Under the pieces are notes generated by a model. It saw only the letters and a program-made list of their open reading frames with translations, was not told the DNA's origin and did not search any database. From Micromonospora phaseoli (GTDB taxonomy: Bacteria; Actinomycetota; Actinomycetes; Mycobacteriales; Micromonosporaceae), in contig NZ_FNYV01000004.1 of NCBI RefSeq assembly GCF_900109115.1, positions 496,001-560,000 on the forward strand: 64,000 nt of DNA. The letters are read 5' to 3'. Numbering within the stretch: the stretch's first letter is position 1; each line of letters opens with the position of its first letter. A program made the position numbers and the translations under genes. Shown here in pieces: positions 8,287 to 15,438 of this stretch.

Positions 8287-9714
8287 GTGCCCACCTCGAC
8301 CCGACCCGACCTGCTCCTCCCCGCCGAGCCCGGCCAACGCGCGCTGGCCCGGGAGCTGTACGCGCTGGTGGCGCGGTTGCCCATCATCTCCCCGCACGGG
8401 CACGTCGACCCGGCGCTGCTGGCCGAGGACCAACCGTTCCCCGACCCGTCCCAGCTGCTCATCGTGCCCGACCACTACGTCACCCGGATGCTGTTCAGCC
8501 AGGGCGTACTCCCGGCCGAGCTGGGGGTGCCCACCCGCGACGGCACTGCGGTGGAGACCGACGGGCGACGGATCTGGCGGCGCTTCGCCGAGCACTGGCA
8601 CCTGTTCCGGGGCACCCCCTCCCGGCTGTGGCTGGAGCAGACCCTCACCGGGGTATTCGACGTCGAGACGCGGCTGACGCCGCGGACCGCCGACGAGGTG
8701 TACGACGCCCTGTCGGCCAAGCTCGCCGAGCCCGACTTCCGGCCCCGGTCGCTGTTCGAACGGTTCAACATCGAGGTGCTCGCCACCACCGAGTCGCCGC
8801 TGGACGATCTGGGACGCCACGCGAAGCTCGCCGCCGACGGCTGGGGCGGCCCGGGCGGGCGGGTGGTCACCACCTTCCGCCCGGACAACGTGGTGGACCT
8901 CGACTTCGACGACTGGTCGGCCAACGTCGACCGGCTCGGCGAGATCGCCGGGGAGGACACCGGCACGTACGCCGGCTACCTGGCCGCGCTGCGCTCGCGC
9001 CGGGCCGCGTTCATCGCCGCCGGCGCCACCTCCTCCGACCACGGCCACCCCACGGCCCGCACCCTCGACCTCGGCGCCGACGCCGTCACCCTCTTCGACC
9101 GGGCTCGCCGGGGCGCGGCGCAGCCGGGCGACGCGGAGGCGTTCCGGGCGCACATGCTGCTGGAGTTCGCCCGGATGTCGCTCGACGACGGCCTGGTCAT
9201 GCAGCTGCACCCCGGCGCGGTACGCAACCACAACCGGTGGCTGCACGCCCGGCACGGCCGTGACGTCGGCGGCGACATCCCGCAGGTCACCGAGTACGTG
9301 CACGCGCTGGCTCCGCTGCTGGACGCCTACGGCAACGATCCCCGGCTGCGGGTGGTGCTCTACACCCTCGACGAGGACACCTTCACCCGGGAGCTGGCGC
9401 CGCTGGCCGGCGGGTACGCCGCCCTGCTGCTCGGCGCGCCCTGGTGGTTCCTGGACTCCCCCGAGGTGCTGCGCCGGTTCCGCGAGACGGTCACCGAGAC
9501 CGCCGGCTTCTACAACACCGCCGGGTTCGTCGACGACACCCGCGCGTTCTGCTCCATCCCGGTCCGCCACGACGTGGCGCGCCGCATCGACGCCGGCTTC
9601 CTGGCCCGGCTGGTCGCCGAGCACCGGCTGGGAATGGACGAAGCCGCCGAGACCATCGTGGACCTGGCGTACCGGCTGCCGAAGCAGGTCTTCAAGTTCG
9701 GGGAGAGCTCATGA
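8287..9714 (+). CDS. uxaC: Glucuronate isomerase (uronate isomerase)
   Basis: 475 residues, the usual length of UxaC. It isomerises D-glucuronate to D-fructuronate and D-galacturonate to D-tagaturonate in the cytoplasm. The amidohydrolase-like metal motif SPHGHVD lies at residues 35-41, followed by the FRGTPSRLWLE and LFERFNIEVLATTESPLDDL segments, LQLHPGA, and near the C-terminus SIPVRHDVARRIDAGFLARLV, all family hallmarks. The GTG start is 24 bp after the oxidoreductase stop. Its stop overlaps the next start (ATGA). It defines the operon as a hexuronate catabolic pathway and links it to the pectate lyases downstream. Confidence 0.96.
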   Translation: MPTSTRPDLLLPAEPGQRALARELYALVARLPIISPHGHVDPALLAEDQPFPDPSQLLIVPDHYVTRMLFSQGVLPAELGVPTRDGTAVETDGRRIWRRFAEHWHLFRGTPSRLWLEQTLTGVFDVETRLTPRTADEVYDALSAKLAEPDFRPRSLFERFNIEVLATTESPLDDLGRHAKLAADGWGGPGGRVVTTFRPDNVVDLDFDDWSANVDRLGEIAGEDTGTYAGYLAALRSRRAAFIAAGATSSDHGHPTARTLDLGADAVTLFDRARRGAAQPGDAEAFRAHMLLEFARMSLDDGLVMQLHPGAVRNHNRWLHARHGRDVGGDIPQVTEYVHALAPLLDAYGNDPRLRVVLYTLDEDTFTRELAPLAGGYAALLLGAPWWFLDSPEVLRRFRETVTETAGFYNTAGFVDDTRAFCSIPVRHDVARRIDAGFLARLVAEHRLGMDEAAETIVDLAYRLPKQVFKFGESS

Positions 9715-11012
9715 CCACCATCACCGACGTGACCGTGCACGACGTGCGGTTCCCCACCGCCGCCAGCGGCGACGGCTCCGACGCGATCAACCGCGGCGAC
9801 TACTCGGCCACCTACGTCGAGCTGAGCACCGACGACGGGCCGACCGGCGCCGGGTTCACCTTCACCAACGGCCGCGGCAACGAGATCACCTGTGCCGCGG
9901 TACGCGCCCTGCGGCACCACGTGGTCGGCCGTACGGTGCAGGAGATCGCCGCCGAGCCGGTGGCCTTCTGGCGCTCGCTCGTCGCAGACGTGCAGCTGCG
10001 CTGGCTGGGCCCGGAGAAGGGGGTCATCCACATGGCGACCGGCGCGCTGGTCAACGCGGTGTGGGACCTGCGGGCCAAGCTCGCCGGCAAGCCGATGTGG
10101 CGCTACCTCGCCGAGCTGCCCACCGACGAGCTGGTGGCCAACGTGGACTTCCGGCACATCACCGACGCGCTCACCGCCGACGAGGCGGCAGCGATCCTGG
10201 ACAAGGGGCGCGACGGGCTGGCCGATCGGCTGGCGCTGCTGGAGCGCGACGGCTTCCCCTCGTACACCACCTCGGTGGGTTGGCTCGGCTACCCCGACGA
10301 CAAGGTGCGGGCGTTGACCCGGGCCGCGTACGCCCAGGGGTGGCGGGCGATGAAGATGAAGGTCGGTGGCCCGCCCGCCGACGACCTGCGTCGCGCCCGG
10401 ATCATCCGGGCGGAGATCGGCCCGGGCGCGCTGCTGATGATGGACGCCAACCAGGTGTGGGACGTCGACGAGGCGATCACCAACATGACCGCCCTCGCCG
10501 AGGTCGACCCGTACTGGATCGAGGAGCCGACGCACGCCGACGACATCCTCGGCCACGCCCGCATCGCCCGCGCGGTGTCCGAGCTGACCGGCGGACGGTG
10601 CCGGGTCGCCACCGGCGAGGTGGCCGCCAACAAGGTCATCTTCAAGCAACTGCTGCAGGCCGAGGCGATCGGCGTCATGCAGATCGACGCCTGCCGGGTC
10701 GCCGGGGTCAACGAGGTCCTCGCGGAGATCCTGATGGCCGCGAAGTTCGGCGTGCCGATCTGCCCGCACGCCGGCGGCGTCGGCCTCTGCGAGTACGTGC
10801 AGCACCTGGCGATCTTCGACTACCTGCGGGTCGGCACCAGCCTAGAGGGGCGGATGGTGGAGTACGTCGACCACCTGCACGAGCACTTCGTCGACCCGGT
10901 GCGTACCCGCGACGGACGCTATCTACTACCGACGGCACCGGGCTACAGCGCCACCATGCACCCGGAGTCGATCGCGACCTTCCGCTTCCCGGACGGCCCG
11001 GCGTGGCGGTGA
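9711..11012 (+). CDS. Enolase-superfamily acid-sugar dehydratase, L-fuconate dehydratase (FucD/ENOSF1) type
   Basis: 433 residues starting at the ATG that overlaps the uxaC stop. It dehydrates aldonic acids to 2-keto-3-deoxy acids using Mg2+. Visible enolase-superfamily features are the KxK pair at residues 215 and 217 (MKMKVG), the metal ligand Asp245 (MMDANQVWD), the WIEEPT segment with Glu271/272, and His353 in CPHAGGVG. The segments TSVGWLGYPDDK, VIFKQLLQAEAIGVMQIDACR and EYVDHLHEHF are specific to the fuconate dehydratase/ENOSF1 subgroup and are not those of mannonate dehydratase. It sits between uxaC and a uxuB-like gene, where a mannonate or altronate dehydratase would be expected, so its real substrate may be a hexonate (inference). 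Confidence 0.9.
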   Translation: MTTITDVTVHDVRFPTAASGDGSDAINRGDYSATYVELSTDDGPTGAGFTFTNGRGNEITCAAVRALRHHVVGRTVQEIAAEPVAFWRSLVADVQLRWLGPEKGVIHMATGALVNAVWDLRAKLAGKPMWRYLAELPTDELVANVDFRHITDALTADEAAAILDKGRDGLADRLALLERDGFPSYTTSVGWLGYPDDKVRALTRAAYAQGWRAMKMKVGGPPADDLRRARIIRAEIGPGALLMMDANQVWDVDEAITNMTALAEVDPYWIEEPTHADDILGHARIARAVSELTGGRCRVATGEVAANKVIFKQLLQAEAIGVMQIDACRVAGVNEVLAEILMAAKFGVPICPHAGGVGLCEYVQHLAIFDYLRVGTSLEGRMVEYVDHLHEHFVDPVRTRDGRYLLPTAPGYSATMHPESIATFRFPDGPAWR

Positions 11013-12493
11013 CCGTGGGCGCGTCCCGGCTCGACCTGGGCGCGGTGCGTCGGCTACCCGCCGGTGCCCGCCCCCTGGTCCGCCCGGGCACCGTGCCCGC
11101 CGGCGTGGTGCACCTGGGGCTCGGCGCCTTCCACCGCGCCCATCAGGCGGTCTACACCGAGCAGGCGATCGCTCTGGCCGGCGGCGACTGGGGCATCGTC
11201 GGGGTCGCCCCGCGCAACGCCGAGCTGGTGCGGACCCTCACCGCGCAGGACAACCTGTTCAGCGTCAGCACGCTCTCCGCTGCCGACCGGCGCACCCAGG
11301 TGATCGGGGCACTGGCCGGGGTGCGGCTGGCCGCCGCAGACCCGCAGGCGGTGGTGGCGCTGCTGGCCGACCCGGCGATCCGGGTCGTCACCCTGACCGT
11401 CACCGAGAAGGCGTACCAGCTCGACCCGGCCGCCGGCACGCTGCGTCCCGACCCCGATCTGGTCGCCGACCTGACCACCGGCCGGGCCCCGGCCACCGTG
11501 CCAGGGCTGCTGGTCCGTGGACTGCTGGCCCGGTCCGCCGCCGATGCCGGGCCGATCGCCCTGGTCAGCTGCGACAACCTGCCCGCCAACGGCCGCCGGC
11601 TGCGCGGTCTGGTCACCCAGTCCCTGGCGTACGCGGGCGCGCCGCAGCCGGCGGTCGACTGGGTCGCCACGCAGGTCGGCTTCCCCGGCACCATGGTGGA
11701 CCGGATCGTTCCGGCCAGCACCACGGAGACCCTGGCGGCGGCCCACCGGGCACTCGGCGTCCAGGACCTCGCGGCGGTGGCGGCCGAGCCGTACAGCCAG
11801 TGGGTCATCGAGGACGACTTTCCCGCCGGGCGGCCGGCCTGGGAGCGGGCCGGGGCGGTGCTCTGCGCCGACGCGGGCCCGTGGGAGCGGTTGAAGCTGC
11901 GGGCCCTCAACGGCGTGCACTCGGCCACCGCGTACCTCGGTGCCCTGGCCGGCTGCGAGACCATCGCCGACGCGCTCACGCTGCCGCATCTGGCCACCGT
12001 GCTGCGCCGGCTGATCGCCGAGGACGTGGCGGTCAGCTTCGTGCCACCCGACGGTGTCGATGTGGTCGGCTACGGCGAGCAGGTGCTGGAGCGCTTCGGC
12101 AACCCGGCGATCCGGCACCGCACCCTGCAGGTGGCGATGGACGGGTCGCAGAAGCTGCCGCAACGGATCCTGCACACCATCGCCGACCTGCGGGCGGCCG
12201 GCCGGCCGGCCCGCTGGGCCGCGCTGGTCGTCGCCGCCTGGATCCGGTTCGCCCAGGGCACCGGCGACGACGGCCGGTCGCTGCCGCTGGACGACCCGCT
12301 GGCCGAACGGATCAGGGCGGCGCTCGCCGCCGCGCCGCAGACCCCCGCCGGTGCGGTCGACGCGGTGCTCGCCCTCGACGAGGTCGTCCCGCCCGAGGTG
12401 GCCGCCGACGCCGAGGTTCGCGCCGACGTGGTCGCCTGGCTCACCGACCTGCACCGCCACGGTGTGCCCGCCACCCTCGCCGGTGCGGCATGA
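11009..12493 (+). CDS. uxuB: Mannitol dehydrogenase-family polyol/uronate oxidoreductase (fructuronate reductase-like)
   Basis: About 494 residues from the GTG whose GTGA overlaps the upstream stop; a GTG two codons earlier (11003) is possible. The long-chain polyol dehydrogenase family includes UxuB and UxaB. The start VHLGLGAFHRAHQAVYTE and the segment VTLTVTEKAY are typical. The catalytic triad pattern K-x4-N-x2-H is visible at Lys296, Asn301 and His304 (LKLRALNGVHS). In this operon it would reduce the fructuronate or tagaturonate made by UxaC to mannonate or a related hexonate. UxuB versus mannitol dehydrogenase cannot be settled by motif alone; the symbol rests mainly on context. Confidence 0.87.
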   Translation: MTVGASRLDLGAVRRLPAGARPLVRPGTVPAGVVHLGLGAFHRAHQAVYTEQAIALAGGDWGIVGVAPRNAELVRTLTAQDNLFSVSTLSAADRRTQVIGALAGVRLAAADPQAVVALLADPAIRVVTLTVTEKAYQLDPAAGTLRPDPDLVADLTTGRAPATVPGLLVRGLLARSAADAGPIALVSCDNLPANGRRLRGLVTQSLAYAGAPQPAVDWVATQVGFPGTMVDRIVPASTTETLAAAHRALGVQDLAAVAAEPYSQWVIEDDFPAGRPAWERAGAVLCADAGPWERLKLRALNGVHSATAYLGALAGCETIADALTLPHLATVLRRLIAEDVAVSFVPPDGVDVVGYGEQVLERFGNPAIRHRTLQVAMDGSQKLPQRILHTIADLRAAGRPARWAALVVAAWIRFAQGTGDDGRSLPLDDPLAERIRAALAAAPQTPAGAVDAVLALDEVVPPEVAADAEVRADVVAWLTDLHRHGVPATLAGAA

Positions 12494-13713
12494 CGGTAAG
12501 GAAGGGCACCCTGTTAACGCCTGCGGTAGAGGAAGGGACCCCGCTTAACGTTCCGCGCGTCGCGCTGGTCGGGGCGAACGGGCACGGGCGGTGGCACCGT
12601 CGGGTGATCGGCCCGCTGCACGACGCGGGCCGGGTACGCCTGGTCGCGCTGGTGGACACCCGCCCGATCGAGCCCGAGCCGGCGGCGCCGGTGCCGCCCG
12701 ACACGCGGGTGTTCACCGACCACCGGGCGATGCTCGGCGAGGTCGCGCCGGACGTGGTGGTCATCTGCACCCCGCCGCACACACACCTGTCGATCGCCCG
12801 GGACGCGGTCACCGCCGGTGCCGACGTGCTGTTGGAGAAGCCGCCGGTGTTGTCCACCGCCGAGCACGAGGAGTTGGCCGGGGCGCTGGCCACCACCGGT
12901 CGGGTGGCGCAGGTCGGATTCCAGGCACTCGGCTCGGCGGCGCTGACCGCGCTGACCGACGCGGTGGCCGCAGGCCGGGTGGGCGCGGTACGCGGCATCG
13001 CCACGGTGGCGGCGTGGCAGCGTCCGGACGCCTACTACTCCCGGGCGCCCTGGGCCGGGCGGCGTCTGCTGGACGGCCGACCGGTGCTCGACGGGGCGCT
13101 GGCCAACCCTCTCGCGCACGCGGTGATGCAGTGCCTGGCGGTCGCCGAGGCCGTTGCCGGCGGGCCGGTGGAGCCGGCGACGATCGAGGTGGAGCGGTAC
13201 CGGGTGCGGCCGATCGAGGTCGACGACACCGCTGTGCTGCGGGTGCGGCCATGCCAGGGCCCGCCGATCGTGGCGGCGGTGACGCTCGCCGGCGAGGACT
13301 TCGTCGCCGGGGAGGTGCTGGTCGCGGGCGACGCCGGGCAGGCCGTGCTGGAGTACCCGACCGACCGGCTGCTGCTGCCCGGAGAGGCGGCCGCGAGCGA
13401 GGTGCCCGGCCGGTGCGGGCTGCTGGAGAATCTGCTCGCCCACCGGGCGGATCCCCGGGTACCGCTGATCGTGCCGCTGGCCCGGACCGCACCGTTCACC
13501 GCCGTGCTGACCGCCCTGCGGTCGGCACCCGAGCCGACGCTGCTCGGCGACGAACTGCTCGACGCCGTCGGTGCCGGCCCGCAGCGGGTGCTGCGGATAT
13601 CGGGCGTCAACGAGGTACTGCGTCGGGCCGTGCGGCAGGGCGCGCTGCCGTCGGAGCTCGGGGTGCCGTGGGCGGTTGCCCCCTGGCGGATCGACCTGAC
13701 CAAGCCAGAATAG
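12490..13713 (+). CDS. Gfo/Idh/MocA-family oxidoreductase with repeat-encoded N-terminus
   Basis: 407 residues from the ATG at 12490, which overlaps the preceding stop (ATGA). The real fold begins at about residue 21 with VPRVALVGANGHGRWHRR, a Rossmann nucleotide-binding motif. The EKP signature is VLLEKPPVLST near residue 117, and the C-terminal domain carries GALANPLAHAVMQ. Residues 2-20 are encoded by a 54-bp intergenic-type repeat (12496-12549) and have no counterpart in the family. Either the element has been accepted as an N-terminal extension or translation starts inside it. It is last gene of the uronate operon; the substrate is unknown. Confidence 0.87.
   Translation: MTVRKGTLLTPAVEEGTPLNVPRVALVGANGHGRWHRRVIGPLHDAGRVRLVALVDTRPIEPEPAAPVPPDTRVFTDHRAMLGEVAPDVVVICTPPHTHLSIARDAVTAGADVLLEKPPVLSTAEHEELAGALATTGRVAQVGFQALGSAALTALTDAVAAGRVGAVRGIATVAAWQRPDAYYSRAPWAGRRLLDGRPVLDGALANPLAHAVMQCLAVAEAVAGGPVEPATIEVERYRVRPIEVDDTAVLRVRPCQGPPIVAAVTLAGEDFVAGEVLVAGDAGQAVLEYPTDRLLLPGEAAASEVPGRCGLLENLLAHRADPRVPLIVPLARTAPFTAVLTALRSAPEPTLLGDELLDAVGAGPQRVLRISGVNEVLRRAVRQGALPSELGVPWAVAPWRIDLTKPE
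12496..12549. repeat. 54-bp Micromonospora-type palindromic element, copy A
   Basis: It runs from GTAAGGAAGGGCACCCTGTT to GGGACCCCGCTTAAC and is two half-palindromes joined by a short spacer containing GCGGTAGAG. The reverse complement of copy B (15334-15387) has exactly the same length and the same arrangement: GTAAGGAAGGGC..., CTTAACG or GTTAACG, GGTAGAG, ...TTAAC. From memory, elements of this type are dispersed between genes in Micromonospora; here it sits inside a reading frame. Confidence 0.82.
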
Positions 13714-13928
13714 GAGGCGTCACCGCAACGGACTGCAAATCCCCGATCCGTCCAGGATCGCGGCCAACGCGATGACCAGCGGTTTCCCGACCGGCACAGG
13801 TCGGGACGATGCCACCCGAAAGCATTTACTGCAACAAATCTGCACATCATTAATATTGACCCCCATAAAAACACAACCGTAACCTTCGTCATTAATAAGA
13901 AACAACGACGAAGGAACGGGACGAGCCG
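13714..13928. promoter_or_regulatory. Promoter/leader region of the first pectate lyase, with SD-covering hairpin
   Basis: A 215-bp gap, clearly AT-richer from 13824 on than anything around it. Just before the ATG at 13929 are perfect 8-bp arms CCTTCGTC (13883-13890) and GACGAAGG (13907-13914) around a 16-base loop. The right arm contains the GAAGG ribosome binding site, so the hairpin would hide it. This is consistent with a regulated leader, though the stem is short. At the left end, 13715-13740 resembles the D and anticodon arms of a tRNA-Cys but lacks the rest of a tRNA. Confidence 0.5.
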
Positions 13929-15326
13929 ATGCGCAAAATCGCCGCCGGCGCGGCATTGATCACTCTCACCCTGACCGTCGCCCCCGCCCCGGCGGCGGCA
14001 GATCCACCGACCGGCCACGGCGGGGCGGTCGCCCTGTCGGCGACCCGCCCCGCGCCCGGTGGCGCAGCCCTGTCACCGGTGGCCCGCCAGCTCGGCCGAC
14101 AGACGCTGCCGGCCGGCGACGGCTGGGCCGCCGCCGGGCCCGGCACCACCGGCGGCGCCACCGCCGCCGCCGACCAGATCCACGTGGTCAGCAGCCGCAC
14201 CGAGCTGGTCACCGCCCTCGGCGGCGACAACGCGAGCAACGCCGGCAACACCACCCCGAAGATCGTGTACGTCAAGGGCACCATCGACGGCTTCGAGGAC
14301 GCCGACGGCCGGCTGCTCGACTGCACCGACCTGGCCGACCCCGAGTACTCGCTGGCGGCGTACCTGGCCGCGTACGACCCGGCGGTGTGGGGTCGGGTCG
14401 CGCCGAGCGGGCCGGTGGAGCAGGCCCGGGTCCGGTCGGTGACCAACCAGACCCGGCAGACCCAGATCAACGTCGGCCCGAACACCACCATCATCGGGCT
14501 GCGCGGAGCCCGACTGACCGGCCTCACCCTGATGATCGACCGGGCGCCGAACGTCATCGTCCGCAACATCACCTTCGACGACGCCCGGGACTGCTTCCCC
14601 GCCTGGTCCCCCACCGACGGCGAGGCCGGCAACTGGAACTCCCAGTACGACCAGGTGTCGGTACGTCGCAGCGAAAACGTCTGGATCGACCACAACACGT
14701 TCACCGACGGCGACAACCCCGACAGCGCCCAGCCGATCCACTTCGGACGCCCGTACCAGGTGCACGACGGCTCGCTGGACATCACACACACCGCCAGCCT
14801 GGTCACCGCCTCCTGGAACCGGTTCGTCGGGCGGGACAAGCTGATGCTGATCGGCTCCTCCAACACCGTCGGCCCCGACGTCGGCCGACTCAACGTCACC
14901 CTGCACCACAACCTGTTCGACCGGGTGCTCCAGCGGCTGCCCCGGGTCCGCTTCGGCCAGGTGGACCTCTACAACAACGCCTACCGGCTGGACGGCGAGG
15001 GCTTCGAGTACGCCATCGGCGTCGGTGTGCAGTCCGCCGTGTACGCGGAGAACAACCACTTCACCCTCGGCACCGGCGTCACCGCCGCCGACCTGCTCTA
15101 CGACTGGAGCGGCACCGCGATCACCACCCGGGGCAACTGGGTCAAGCCGGCCGGCGGGCTGCCCCGCCCGGTCGACCTGGTGGCCGCGTACAACGCCGCA
15201 CACGAGCCCGAGCTGAGTCCGGACGCCGGCTGGACGCCGACGCTGCGGCACGGCCCGGTGCTGCCGGCCCCGCTGGTGCCGCTGGTCGTCGGCCCACTCG
15301 CCGGCGCCGACCGCCTGCCGCTCTAG
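13929..15326 (+). CDS. Secreted pectate lyase, polysaccharide lyase family 1
   Basis: A 465-residue secreted enzyme that cleaves polygalacturonate by beta-elimination outside the cell. A signal peptide occupies residues 1-24 (hydrophobic ITLTLTVAPAPAAA). The right-handed beta-helix shows the PL1 pattern: IVYVKGTI, TTIIGLRGARL, NVIVRNITFDDARDCF, YDQVSVRRSENVWIDHNTF with the Ca2+/substrate-binding Asp residues, then VTLHHNLFDRVLQRLPRVRFGQVDLYNNAY, where the RxPxxR motif supplies the catalytic Arg. There is no carbohydrate-binding module. It is preceded by a leader hairpin and followed within 8 bp by repeat copy B. It supplies substrate to the uronate operon upstream; lyase products would also need a keto-uronate route that is not in this window. 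Confidence 0.94.
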   Translation: MRKIAAGAALITLTLTVAPAPAAADPPTGHGGAVALSATRPAPGGAALSPVARQLGRQTLPAGDGWAAAGPGTTGGATAAADQIHVVSSRTELVTALGGDNASNAGNTTPKIVYVKGTIDGFEDADGRLLDCTDLADPEYSLAAYLAAYDPAVWGRVAPSGPVEQARVRSVTNQTRQTQINVGPNTTIIGLRGARLTGLTLMIDRAPNVIVRNITFDDARDCFPAWSPTDGEAGNWNSQYDQVSVRRSENVWIDHNTFTDGDNPDSAQPIHFGRPYQVHDGSLDITHTASLVTASWNRFVGRDKLMLIGSSNTVGPDVGRLNVTLHHNLFDRVLQRLPRVRFGQVDLYNNAYRLDGEGFEYAIGVGVQSAVYAENNHFTLGTGVTAADLLYDWSGTAITTRGNWVKPAGGLPRPVDLVAAYNAAHEPELSPDAGWTPTLRHGPVLPAPLVPLVVGPLAGADRLPL

Positions 15327-15333
15327 CCCGGCT

Positions 15334-15387
15334 GTTAACCGGGGGCCCCTGCTCTACCCCAGACGTTAAGAGGGGGCCCTTCCTTAC
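15334..15387. repeat. 54-bp Micromonospora-type palindromic element, copy B (inverted relative to A)
   Basis: It starts GTTAACCGGGGGCCCCTGCT and ends GAGGGGGCCCTTCCTTAC. It is in the opposite orientation to copy A and the same length. It lies between the two pectate lyase genes. Each half is a near-palindrome (GGGGGCCCC; GGGGGCCCTTCC), so the RNA could fold and act as a terminator or mRNA-end structure for the first lyase. Confidence 0.85.
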
Positions 15388-15438
15388 TCCTGACGGCAAA
15401 CCAGTACCACCACCAATAGCAAGGAAGGTGAGACGAGG

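Noticed and set aside
6937..9624. An 895-codon minus-strand frame opposite the oxidoreductase and uxaC
   Set aside because: Antisense to two well-conserved enzymes, no recognisable motif.
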